Shown here piece after piece: positions 30,995-37,155 of a DNA stretch of 37,155 nucleotides. Location: IMG/VR virus record IMGVR_UViG_3300047321_000528, positions 1-37,155 of that record. One strand, 5' to 3'. Within the stretch, counting starts at the first letter, position 1. Each line of letters opens with the position of its first letter. The notes under the pieces are model-generated. The model was not told the DNA's origin. It saw only the letters and a program-made list of their open reading frames with translations, and did not search any database. The translations under genes were made by a program, and so were the position numbers. The DNA is from a virus.

Positions 30995-31766
30995 AAATAC
31001 TCCGTGGTCTGTTCGTGGGGTTGGTCCGTGCCGACGACGGCAGGCTCAAGTTGTTCAGCTGCTCTTGCGTGTAGCCCTGGGCTTCAAGGTGACCGAGATA
31101 CTCGTCGACGGTCATCGAGTAGCGCTCCGCAAGCGCAATTACTTTTGGCGTGGCCTTCAGTGTAGACTTAACCACAGCCGGAGGAGCAGCCGTGCTCCGG
31201 GGAGTCGGCTTCGCAACCGGCGAAGGAACAGACTTCGGAGTTGCCTTCGCAACAGGCGCTTTCGCTGGAGGGGCGACAGGTGCTGCCGGCGCTTCCTCTT
31301 CCTCAGAAACTGCAGGAACTTCAGCATCGGGCGGCTCCTCGACTACTCCAGGAGGAGGAATCGTTCCGAAGATAACCTTCTGCACTTCCGGATCGTCCAT
31401 ACGGACGTTCTGATAGATGAACTTGTGCACGCCTTGCTGCGCACGCTGATCGGGAGTCATGGTCTTCTTGACGTTCGCGATCTTCTCTTTATACTTGTCG
31501 TAGTCCGGGACGGTCTTCGAGAAATTGTCCTCGTCGATCCTCTCGAACTGCGCAAACGTGAAGGTGTTCATGGGATCAGTCCGAGCCTTAGCAGCAGCCG
31601 ACAAAGTCTCAGCAGGATTACGAGCCGGAGGTGGTTGCCCATGACCCTCAGCTTCTCGCTTAGACGCTGCCGACGCTTCTGCAAATTCAAAGACTTCCTC
31701 CGCCTTCAACCCAGCGAACGGTCCACTTCTCACGATCCCATGCTCATCAATATCCGGTAAGGCCAT
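30984..31766 (-). CDS. Putative capsid scaffolding protein (260 aa)
   Basis: I choose ATG 31766 with GGGGGAG about ten bases upstream, overlapping the previous small gene by 20 bases. The N-terminal part is acidic and helical (GLKAEEVFEFAEASAASK, FAQFERIDEDNF, YDKYKEKIANVKKTM). The middle is a long low-complexity Pro/Ala/Lys/Glu linker (EEEEAPAAPVAPPAK, SPVAKPTPRSTAAPP). A short C-terminal helix pair follows (IALAERYSMTVDEYLGHLEA) with a basic tail (RPRSIYDR). Acidic helices, a flexible linker and a basic C-terminal hook, placed between portal and capsid genes, are the usual form of a scaffold. The role is inferred from this. Confidence 0.6.
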   Translation of the reverse strand: MALPDIDEHGIVRSGPFAGLKAEEVFEFAEASAASKREAEGHGQPPPARNPAETLSAAAKARTDPMNTFTFAQFERIDEDNFSKTVPDYDKYKEKIANVKKTMTPDQRAQQGVHKFIYQNVRMDDPEVQKVIFGTIPPPGVVEEPPDAEVPAVSEEEEAPAAPVAPPAKAPVAKATPKSVPSPVAKPTPRSTAAPPAVVKSTLKATPKVIALAERYSMTVDEYLGHLEAQGYTQEQLNNLSLPSSARTNPTNRPRSIYDR

Positions 31767-31986
31767 TGGGTTTCTCCCCCTCTTTCCGTCCATCGACTTT
31801 CGTCGACTCTGTCGTTAGTGCTGTGATCCATCCGTACACGAATTGCGCCTTGCCCTGCAGCCTGAGCATGTCGTTCATATTACTGCACGTACGGAGCTGG
31901 CTGTGGAGGGACTGGAGCTCCTCCTGGAACACCTCCAGGACCTGACGGCGGACGTGCTCCGGGATTTTGTCCGTTCGGTATGCCAT
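31747..31986 (-). CDS. Small helical protein (79 aa) overlapping the portal gene's 3' end
   Basis: MAYRTDKIPEHVRRQVLEVF and the following segments predict a helical protein with a coiled-coil-like middle (EELQSLHSQLRTCSNMNDML) and a polar tail. Its first 107 bases lie in another frame inside the end of the portal gene, where the portal protein is Pro/Gly/Gln-rich and of low complexity. This makes it plausible that a second frame is coding there. The ribosome site is weak (CAGG about 10 bases upstream). It lies between portal and scaffold, overlapping the latter by 20 bases. The function is unknown. Confidence 0.6.
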   Translation of the reverse strand: MAYRTDKIPEHVRRQVLEVFQEELQSLHSQLRTCSNMNDMLRLQGKAQFVYGWITALTTESTKVDGRKEGEKPNGLTGY

Positions 31987-33820
31987 TTGCTTGTGCCTGT
32001 GGTGCTGCCTGCGGTGTCATCTGCGGTCCTGGTTGCTGACCCTGCTGCTGAGCACCCTGCAGAATCTGAAGGATGTTCGGGACGATTGTGTCGACGTTCT
32101 CCACCGAGAAGCGTTCGACGAAGCGTTTGACGATGTCGTGAGCGCTCTGCATGACTTGGATTGCGGCGCTCTTTTGTTCCTGTGGGAACTGTGGATTGAA
32201 GATCATCGCCGACGCGTTCATGATACGGGCGTAGTACTCGTTGAGAACTGCCATGAGGACTTGGAGGTTTTGCAGCTCCACGTCCTTATTCAGGGATTCC
32301 GACGCCATGTTCAGCTTCAGGCCGATAGCGGTACGCACGTCGCCCTGTGGGAAGACGATCATCCTGTCTTCCGTAATCTTCACGCCCTCCGGGCTCATCT
32401 GCTGCACGAGCTGAATCGTGAGGTAGAGGATCTCGACAAGCGCGTCACGCATATCATCGATGGAGACCCAGAATCTCTGGTTACCCTCGTTGATCAGGGC
32501 CGTAGTACCAGTTGCTGTAGCCTGACTGCCAACGATGGCGCTCTCCATGCCTAGATTATATGCGGACACGCCTGTCGAGGTCTCCGCAAGTCGAATGATC
32601 TGGGGGAGCATGTTTTGCAAAGTGCTGCTGGCTTCCGCAAGATGGAGGATCCTCACCTTATCCGGGTTCGGATCCACGATCGTTTTGCCAGGATGCACTC
32701 GCTCGCCTGCCCCGATGTTCGACTCGGGACTCGCAATCGTTATGCCGCCGTTGGCGGCAGTGGCTGCGTCGATAATTTGGTTGTGGACGGTGCTCGCTTG
32801 AATCTGAAAGGGAAGCGCTTGTTCTGCGGCACCAAGACCATGGACTTCGTGCGCCTGGACAAGGTAAGGGATTTTTCGAAGGAAGCGGGCACGACCAAAG
32901 AAGGGGTTGTAGACCTTCTTCACGAACTTCCGCGCCTCGAGGTTGTAGGTGAGAATGACCTCACACCACTTCGTCGTCTCCTTCGAAGGCTCGCCAGCAC
33001 CTGTTTCGTATGTCAGAGGAATTTCGAGGTAGCCCCACATCTCGTAGAGCGTGATGGGCCAGTCGGGGTTCTGAACTTCCCCTTCCTTATGCTGGACCTC
33101 CGCACTCATCTTATACCGAGCGTCGTCACGGGGCCGGGCATGTGAGACAATTTCCTCGATATTCTCATACCCGAGGTCTTCTGCGTCTCGGATGAGAACG
33201 CCTTTCGTATAACGCAGCCTCTCAGCGACCCAGGGCAACTCATCCCACTCATCAAAACCATGAGGATCGATGATGTCAGCAGGAGCCGGCGTATGCCAGA
33301 CCGGTCCTTCATAGTCCACGATCTCCTTCTCGACCATCTGCCCAGTCTGATCGTACTGGTGCATGACGCGTTTCTTCTCAACCCACATCGGCTTGACGAT
33401 GGCTTCACCGTAAAGCGCGAGGTCGTAAAAGATTCCGCGGAGACGATCGCGACTTCCGCTAACGCTGAAGAAGTGTTCGCACCAGTCCCGGATGTCCTTT
33501 TCCTTGGGCTCCCACTCCGGGCTCTTGACTTCGACCTCGAACTGCTGCTTGACGCCGAAGACGCTCTTCATCAGGCGGGCAACAATGGCATCCACGACGA
33601 TCTGAACGAGGGGCACAACGACGTTCGAGGCGCCTGGCCAAGGGAAGTCCTTCGAGGTGTGCTCAGGCACTCTCTTATACGCCTTCAGGAGCGAGGCAAG
33701 GTGATCTTCCCGGTGAGAATGGACGGTGAGAGCGTCCGTAAGCGCGGCGTGAACCTGCGCTTCTAACGCCTTCTCCTGCTCCTCGGTCAGCTCAATCTTT
33801 GGTGCGACGATCTGGGGCAT
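31880..33820 (-). CDS. Portal protein
   Basis: A 646-aa protein. I choose ATG 33820; in-frame codons upstream run into the preceding gene. The N-terminal region has DHLASLLKAYKRVPEHTS and DFPWPGASNVVVPLVQIVVD, a pattern typical of podoviral portals. Mid-protein segments include FYDLALYGEAIVKPMWVEKK, YVQAHEVHGLGAAEQALPFQ-type stem or wing segments, and NEGNQRFWVSIDDMRDALVE. The C-terminal 60 residues are Gln/Pro/Gly-rich and of low complexity, likely disordered barrel or tail. It overlaps the Lys-rich gene upstream by 29 bases. Position directly after the terminase supports the call. Confidence 0.85.
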   Translation of the reverse strand: MPQIVAPKIELTEEQEKALEAQVHAALTDALTVHSHREDHLASLLKAYKRVPEHTSKDFPWPGASNVVVPLVQIVVDAIVARLMKSVFGVKQQFEVEVKSPEWEPKEKDIRDWCEHFFSVSGSRDRLRGIFYDLALYGEAIVKPMWVEKKRVMHQYDQTGQMVEKEIVDYEGPVWHTPAPADIIDPHGFDEWDELPWVAERLRYTKGVLIRDAEDLGYENIEEIVSHARPRDDARYKMSAEVQHKEGEVQNPDWPITLYEMWGYLEIPLTYETGAGEPSKETTKWCEVILTYNLEARKFVKKVYNPFFGRARFLRKIPYLVQAHEVHGLGAAEQALPFQIQASTVHNQIIDAATAANGGITIASPESNIGAGERVHPGKTIVDPNPDKVRILHLAEASSTLQNMLPQIIRLAETSTGVSAYNLGMESAIVGSQATATGTTALINEGNQRFWVSIDDMRDALVEILYLTIQLVQQMSPEGVKITEDRMIVFPQGDVRTAIGLKLNMASESLNKDVELQNLQVLMAVLNEYYARIMNASAMIFNPQFPQEQKSAAIQVMQSAHDIVKRFVERFSVENVDTIVPNILQILQGAQQQGQQPGPQMTPQAAPQAQANGIPNGQNPGARPPSGPGGVPGGAPVPPQPAPYVQ

Positions 33821-34094
33821 GGTCTCTGAACCTCGACTCCGAATTGTTCTTCCGGTGCCACGGAGCATCCTTCTCCCATGACTGGCGCTCTGCCGCGGTC
33901 TTGATGATAATCCCGCCGACGCTCATCGGACGATCACTCTTCGCCTTCTTCGGAGCCTCTTCCTTCTTCGGCTTTGCCGCCGCTACGACCGCTTTGCGCT
34001 TTTTCGGGGCTTGCTTCCTCTTCGGCTTTTCTTGGGATTCGGCATCGTCCTTCTCCAGTTCTTCGTCATCGAGTTTCACTTGGCGTTTCGCCAT
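33792..34094 (-). CDS. Lys/Glu-rich small protein (100 aa)
   Basis: A highly charged protein starting at ATG 34094, one base after the terminase stop. The N-terminal half is a low-complexity run (KLDDEELEKDDAESQEKP, then KRKQAPKKRKAVVAAAKPKK) that would bind nucleic acid or stay disordered. A short motif follows (RPMSVGGIIIKTAAERQSWE), then a basic end. Its place between terminase and portal is conserved in style in many phages, which carry small charged proteins there. It may bridge terminase, portal and DNA. No fold or enzyme motif is recognised. Confidence 0.6.
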   Translation of the reverse strand: MAKRQVKLDDEELEKDDAESQEKPKRKQAPKKRKAVVAAAKPKKEEAPKKAKSDRPMSVGGIIIKTAAERQSWEKDAPWHRKNNSESRFRDHAPDRRTKD

Positions 34095-34095
34095 A

Positions 34096-35808
34096 TTAAT
34101 ACCCCGTCATTGGACTACGCGTTGAGAGCGCCTGGTCGTTCACTGCTTGAAGGTGTCGGTGATGTCGTGCTTGGAAGGGACTTGAAGCAGTCTGTTTAGC
34201 GTCTCCAGCTTTGCTGAGAACGGCAAGACAAGCTGCTGCTCCATCGACCAGGTCCTTGGTCGGGAAAACAGGAAATCCTCTAATCTCCTCAACAAAGTCC
34301 GTGAGCCCCCGTCGAATGAAAAGGTCGTGAGTCTCGACGTAGGGAATGAGGCTACGAATTCTAGCATCCTTATCTCCGATCGGCGGCTCACCCTCTACCG
34401 GGAAGTGGTAGTTCAACTCTTTCATTCGCTGGTAGAGAGGGAACTTGAGGATGCGCTGGAATCCGGCATCCTCAATAGCGGCCTTATGCACGCGATGCTT
34501 CTGGTGCAGGGAGATGAACTTCGAGAAGAGAAACCCGGGATTCTTATACTCCGCGTAAGCGTCGAGAATGAAGAGGCGACTGCGGTTGTCCCGCGCCATC
34601 ACAATCATCGCGTTGCGGCTGCGTTTCTTGAGCTCGCGTTCCGCAAGTGCAGGATCCCAGAACATGACACGAGTAAGGCTGTCGAAGGATACGGTGTCGA
34701 ACTTTGCGTTGTCCGTGTCCTCGATGACCAGGTTCCCTTCCTTGTCGAAAGAGAAGTAGCGAAGATCCGTCTCGCGAAATTCCGCCAGAGCCGGATCCCT
34801 TGGATTGTTCATATAGAGCATGCTGTACATGAACGATCCCTGCTTCCGTTTGATTCTCTCGCATGACTCCTCAGGAAAAAGCTTAGGGAAGAAATAGTAC
34901 GTCTTATTCTCTTCCGGAGCACTTTCCTCAGGGATCATGTCGTAGATAGGAGGCTTCCCTACTTCCTCCGCCTGACGAATGTCCCGCTTGAGATCTTCCT
35001 GAGTCCAGTGCAACGGCCGTGTGTAAAAGGCATATGTCCCACTCTCACTCTCCTTAATATCCGCGTAGAGGTCGTCAATTCCCCAACGAGTCCCGATGAG
35101 GATGTCTATCGACGTTTGCTCGTCGACGAAGAGCGCTTCCGCGCTTTTGTAGAAGGACTTGACCTTCTCTCGCACAGAGGGCTGTTCGAAGCTCTGCTTG
35201 TCTTCGAGGTCGTCCTTGATTTGGATGGTGTAATGTCGGCTGACAATATGGGAATCCACACCAGCAGCTTCGATTGTGTCTTCGCCATACATCCCGTCTC
35301 TCGGAAAGAGGAGGTTCGATTGCGTCCACGTCGTCCGGGAGAGATCTGGAATGATCTCGGGATACACCCACGAGAGGATTTGATTCCGCTCGACCTGCGT
35401 CTGAATCGACTTGATCTGCTTCATCGCGTTCGTGCTGGCGCTGCTGCAGAGGAGAATGCGATGCTCTCGACCGGGTATCCCTTCAAGCATCGGCTGGATG
35501 AGATACCAGAGAGGAAGAGACTTACTTCCGATGGTCGACTTGTAACAGTCTCGAGGGACGAGAAGTACTTTACGGAAGCGGGCGAGCGGAGGATCGTTCG
35601 GCGTCTGAATGAAGCTGCACATCGGAAGGTGAGGGTCTTCCTGAAGAAGGTCCCACTTCAAGATGGCGGTGGCGAAGAAGTAGAGCGACTTAATTCCATT
35701 CTCGCGCAGAAAGCCACGCAGCTCATCTCCCTGACTTGACGTCGGAGGGGAGATGAGAAGTTCCTCGCGGAAGAACTTATCGTGTGCTTTCTTCGAGAGT
35801 ATGTCCAT
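34096..35808 (-). CDS. Terminase large subunit
   Basis: A 570-aa packaging motor with ATPase and nuclease halves. The P-loop-like motif is KVLLVPRDCYKST (K90-S91-T92), with Cys-Tyr where Gly is usual. Walker B-like acidic residues lie in TIQIKDDLED (D199, D200). The coupling motif is ILIGTRWGIDDLY (237-247). The RNase H-type nuclease shows VMFWDPALAE (D384), AAIEDAGFQR (E445) and KDLVDGAAACLAVL near the C terminus with a third Asp. These are the standard terminase landmarks. The start is ATG 35808, 32 bases inside the end of the small terminase gene. It packages DNA into the prohead through the portal encoded just downstream. Confidence 0.9.
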   Translation of the reverse strand: MDILSKKAHDKFFREELLISPPTSSQGDELRGFLRENGIKSLYFFATAILKWDLLQEDPHLPMCSFIQTPNDPPLARFRKVLLVPRDCYKSTIGSKSLPLWYLIQPMLEGIPGREHRILLCSSASTNAMKQIKSIQTQVERNQILSWVYPEIIPDLSRTTWTQSNLLFPRDGMYGEDTIEAAGVDSHIVSRHYTIQIKDDLEDKQSFEQPSVREKVKSFYKSAEALFVDEQTSIDILIGTRWGIDDLYADIKESESGTYAFYTRPLHWTQEDLKRDIRQAEEVGKPPIYDMIPEESAPEENKTYYFFPKLFPEESCERIKRKQGSFMYSMLYMNNPRDPALAEFRETDLRYFSFDKEGNLVIEDTDNAKFDTVSFDSLTRVMFWDPALAERELKKRSRNAMIVMARDNRSRLFILDAYAEYKNPGFLFSKFISLHQKHRVHKAAIEDAGFQRILKFPLYQRMKELNYHFPVEGEPPIGDKDARIRSLIPYVETHDLFIRRGLTDFVEEIRGFPVFPTKDLVDGAAACLAVLSKAGDAKQTASSPFQARHHRHLQAVNDQALSTRSPMTGY

Positions 35809-36295
35809 CTATCGCAACCAATCCTGCTTCGAGTGCACGCCGCTGGAACATCTGCAGAACGTCATTCCCGAGATTGATAATGAGGGGACGAACGTTCTCA
35901 CGGTGCTTCGGAGCATGGCCTGCGCGGTCGAGGAGATCTTGCGCGATTTGCGCCGAGAGCTTCTCGTCGGAGGAAGTCTGGCAAATATCGATGAGTCGCT
36001 CGGCCATCTCCACTTCATACTCCGAGAAGACCTGCGCAACAGTCTTGCCTGGAAGGCTGGACGGCGGAAGCTCGTCGAGCTGCTTCTTGATGACGAAATT
36101 CTCATACCGCTGATACGCGGGATTGCGACTCCACGCCCGGACAGTGTGAGAAGCGTAGCCTAAGGCCTTCGCGATTTCCTTCACCGCAATGTCTGGCATA
36201 CGCAACCGAAGCTCTGCCATCATACGCCACTCGTGACGCACGGGATCAGGATACTCGACTGTCGGTGTGAGAGAATTGTCGCCTAAAGTGGCCAT
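35777..36295 (-). CDS. Terminase small subunit
   Basis: A 172-aa protein. I choose ATG 36295, the last in-frame start, with GGGGA about ten bases upstream; a longer frame would run across the candidate promoter. The N-terminal DNA-binding domain shows a helix-turn-helix, MPDIAVKEIAKALGYASHTV (33-52), with RAWSRNPAYQRY after it, as in small terminase subunits and related phage HTH proteins. Helical oligomerisation segments follow (SEYEVEMAERLIDICQTSSD). The C terminus ends VAIDGHTLEESTR. It would recognise the packaging site and recruit the large subunit. It is the first gene of the minus-strand late operon. Confidence 0.85.
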   Translation of the reverse strand: MATLGDNSLTPTVEYPDPVRHEWRMMAELRLRMPDIAVKEIAKALGYASHTVRAWSRNPAYQRYENFVIKKQLDELPPSSLPGKTVAQVFSEYEVEMAERLIDICQTSSDEKLSAQIAQDLLDRAGHAPKHRENVRPLIINLGNDVLQMFQRRALEAGLVAIDGHTLEESTR

Positions 36296-36338
36296 TTCGG
36301 CTGTCCCCGTGAAAGTGGGATTTAACGGATTACGTCTA

Positions 36339-36365
36339 AGTATACTGCCGCACGGAAGATTGCAA
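36339..36365 (-). promoter_or_regulatory. Candidate sigma-70-like promoter for the minus-strand late operon
   Basis: Reading on the minus strand, TTGCAA (36360-36365) is followed, after 15 bases, by TATACT (36339-36344), a five-of-six match to TATAAT. The spacer is shorter than the usual 16-18 bases, and the -35 match is four of six. The site lies about 45 bases upstream of the small terminase ATG and is the best promoter-like sequence in the gap. The operon would start near 36332. It is a weak-to-moderate prediction. Confidence 0.45.
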
Positions 36366-36381
36366 AACGAAAGTTTGAATG

Positions 36382-36451
36382 CCATGCCCCCAAAACATGG
36401 TAGGTTTGAGAAAGGTCCTAACCTAAAGTTGGAACTAAAGTTGTTTGGGGG
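36382..36451. repeat. Cluster of inverted and tandem repeats in the divergent control region
   Basis: CCATG (36382-36386) and CATGG (36396-36400) form a small inverted repeat around CCCCCAAAA. CCCCCAAA (36387-36394) is also the inverse of TTTGGGGG (36444-36451). Between them CTAAAGTTG occurs twice in tandem at 36423-36431 and 36435-36443. A near copy (CTAAAGTG) is at 36283-36290 near the terminase start. The arrangement is what one expects of an operator or of a folded RNA leader between two divergent operons. The 36296-36510 gap otherwise contains only the minus-strand promoter candidate and no convincing gene. A plus-strand -10-like TATACG at 36474-36479 has no good -35. Confidence 0.5.
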
Positions 36452-36510
36452 TGAGGGGTCGCGTAGTTGGATCTATACGCAAGAGAAGTGGTAGGATGTG
36501 AGGTGATAGA

Positions 36511-36672
36511 ATGCTGTTGAATATGCTCGTAGGATCATGCGTGTGTGTGCTGTGGGGAGTCATCTGGGTAGCTTGGACCGTGGAGAAGCGATCGTTCACG
36601 AAGCGCGTGGCGTATCGGCGTGCGCACTACATGAGCAGGATGTGGATGGAGAAGAAAGGGTATTGGTCATGA
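36511..36672 (+). CDS. Small single-pass membrane protein (53 aa)
   Basis: The ATG at 36511 is preceded by AGGTG. The product starts MLLNMLVGSCVCVLWGVIWV, a transmembrane helix, followed by a strongly basic, aromatic tail (VEKRSFTKRVAYRRAHY, MSRMWMEKKGYWS). This suggests an N-out/C-in membrane protein with the positive tail in the cytoplasm. Its TGA overlaps the next ATG (ATGA at 36669-36672), so the two are translated together. It is the first gene of the rightward operon at the right edge. No family is recognised. Confidence 0.65.
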   Translation: MLLNMLVGSCVCVLWGVIWVAWTVEKRSFTKRVAYRRAHYMSRMWMEKKGYWS

Positions 36673-37040
36673 ACGAGAACGTCGTATACATCGACGACAC
36701 AGACGTAGAGATCGACAATAGAGACCTAGGAGAGACCGAGCTTCGATACAAGGATCAGCCTGGAGTCGTGTATAGCGTTAGTATTCGGTTCGCGTTCGAG
36801 CTGGTGAAGAACGCGATCGAGAATCATCACGACGAGCTGAGCATCGAGACGACAGCGTTGGACGTTCTCGAGAGAGCGTTGGGATGCTTCGACGACGACT
36901 GCGAACCGGAGAGCCCGAAGACGGAAGTCCTGTGTAGCATTTGTAAGAAGCCGTTGTCGGAGAGAGAAGTCGCGATCAAGGTGTCGGCACATTGGATGTG
37001 CATCGTCAAGGATGCGTTCGGTACGAAGGAGACAGAGTGA
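36669..37040 (+). CDS. Small zinc-finger-like protein (123 aa)
   Basis: I choose ATG 36669, which overlaps the preceding stop; the longer frame starting upstream lies in the membrane-protein gene. The N-terminal 80 residues are acidic (YIDDTDVEIDNRDLGE, CFDDDCEPE). The C-terminal part has VLCSICKKPLSERE with C89 and C92, and AHWMC with H108 and C111, a CxxC...HxxC set that could bind zinc as in LIM-like half-sites. The stop shares one base with the start of the next gene (TGATG). It might be a host-takeover or regulatory protein. The role is not known. Confidence 0.65.
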   Translation: MNENVVYIDDTDVEIDNRDLGETELRYKDQPGVVYSVSIRFAFELVKNAIENHHDELSIETTALDVLERALGCFDDDCEPESPKTEVLCSICKKPLSEREVAIKVSAHWMCIVKDAFGTKETE

Positions 37041-37155
37041 TGAACGGAACGGTACGCCTGGAGCTACTCGAGCGTTGTCTGCAATATCTCATGGGAGTGA
37101 AGCAGTCACAAGAGATGGAACGTCGCCGTAGAGCAGCCGATAAGAGGTTGCTTCG
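37040..37155 (+). CDS. Start of a small helical protein (3' end outside window)
   Basis: The ATG at 37040 overlaps the previous TGA by one base. The 38 visible residues start MNGTVRLELLERCLQYL and continue with a basic stretch (EMERRRRAADKRLL), so the N terminus is helical and positively charged. The frame is open to the window's end. Too little is visible to suggest a family. It continues the rightward operon of small genes. Confidence 0.6.
   Translation, partial: MNGTVRLELLERCLQYLMGVKQSQEMERRRRAADKRLL

Noticed and set aside
36384-36494. Possible 36-aa gene (MPPKHGRFEKG...) in the divergent control region
   Set aside because: It has no ribosome site, overlaps the repeat cluster, and its composition follows the repeats rather than a protein pattern.
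1-37155. CRISPR array, tRNA genes, integrase or insertion sequence
   Set aside because: I looked for spaced direct repeats, cloverleaf-like segments and transposase or integrase motifs and saw none.
36511-37155. Anti-defence or toxin-antitoxin system in the right-edge small genes
   Set aside because: Only three short genes are visible and none has a diagnostic motif; the third is cut by the window's end.

Overview
The window is part of a tailed bacteriophage genome with a podovirus-like virion plan. It has small and large terminase, portal, an HK97-type capsid protein, a tube/nozzle-like pair, several receptor-binding proteins, three large consecutive internal (ejection-type) virion proteins and an amidase endolysin. 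I see no tape-measure protein, tail tube or sheath, no integrase and no tRNA or rRNA gene. Base composition is moderately GC-rich and codon use is uniform. The host is bacterial but cannot be named from the sequence.

Layout. (1) Positions 1-6079, plus strand: a tightly packed replication and DNA-modification operon. It holds QueE (5' end outside the window), a tiny membrane protein, FolE, a family-A DNA polymerase with an N-terminal Fe-S uracil-DNA-glycosylase-like domain, a short TGT/DpdA-like protein, a DUF3987-like ATPase and a double helix-turn-helix protein. Nearly every junction is a 1-4 base stop/start overlap (TAATG, ATGA, TAGTG, GTGA), so translation is probably coupled. (2) Positions 36295 down to 5973, minus strand: the late operon of about 30 kb. 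In transcription order it encodes terminase small and large subunits, a Lys-rich protein, portal, a small overlapping gene, a putative scaffold, a small protein, a putative decoration protein, major capsid protein, then a strong terminator. After it come two large fibre/adhesin proteins, a small protein, a holin-like membrane protein, five small proteins, a tube/adaptor protein, a fibre, a glycine-rich tip protein, a small protein, a nozzle-like protein, another small protein, a GNAT, a 700-aa protein ending in an S74 chaperone domain, a 609-aa protein, a 2180-aa giant with a nuclease domain, and the amidase. (3) Positions 36296-36510: a divergent control region with a minus-strand promoter candidate, a tandem repeat and inverted repeats. 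(4) Positions 36511-37155, plus strand: the start of another operon of small genes.

How it fits together: FolE and QueE belong to the preQ0 pathway, and the TGT-like protein is a candidate DpdA that would put a 7-deazaguanine base into phage DNA. QueD and QueC are not in this window. The phage therefore probably carries hypermodified DNA. It also appears to package a giant protein with a staphylococcal-nuclease-type domain at its N terminus, which might be delivered to the host with the genome. The most unusual items are the polymerase fused to an intact Fe-S UDG-like domain inside the modification operon, the nuclease-tipped giant virion protein, a stand-alone paralogue of a tail-fibre N-terminal module, and an S74 domain on a protein encoded beside the ejection proteins.
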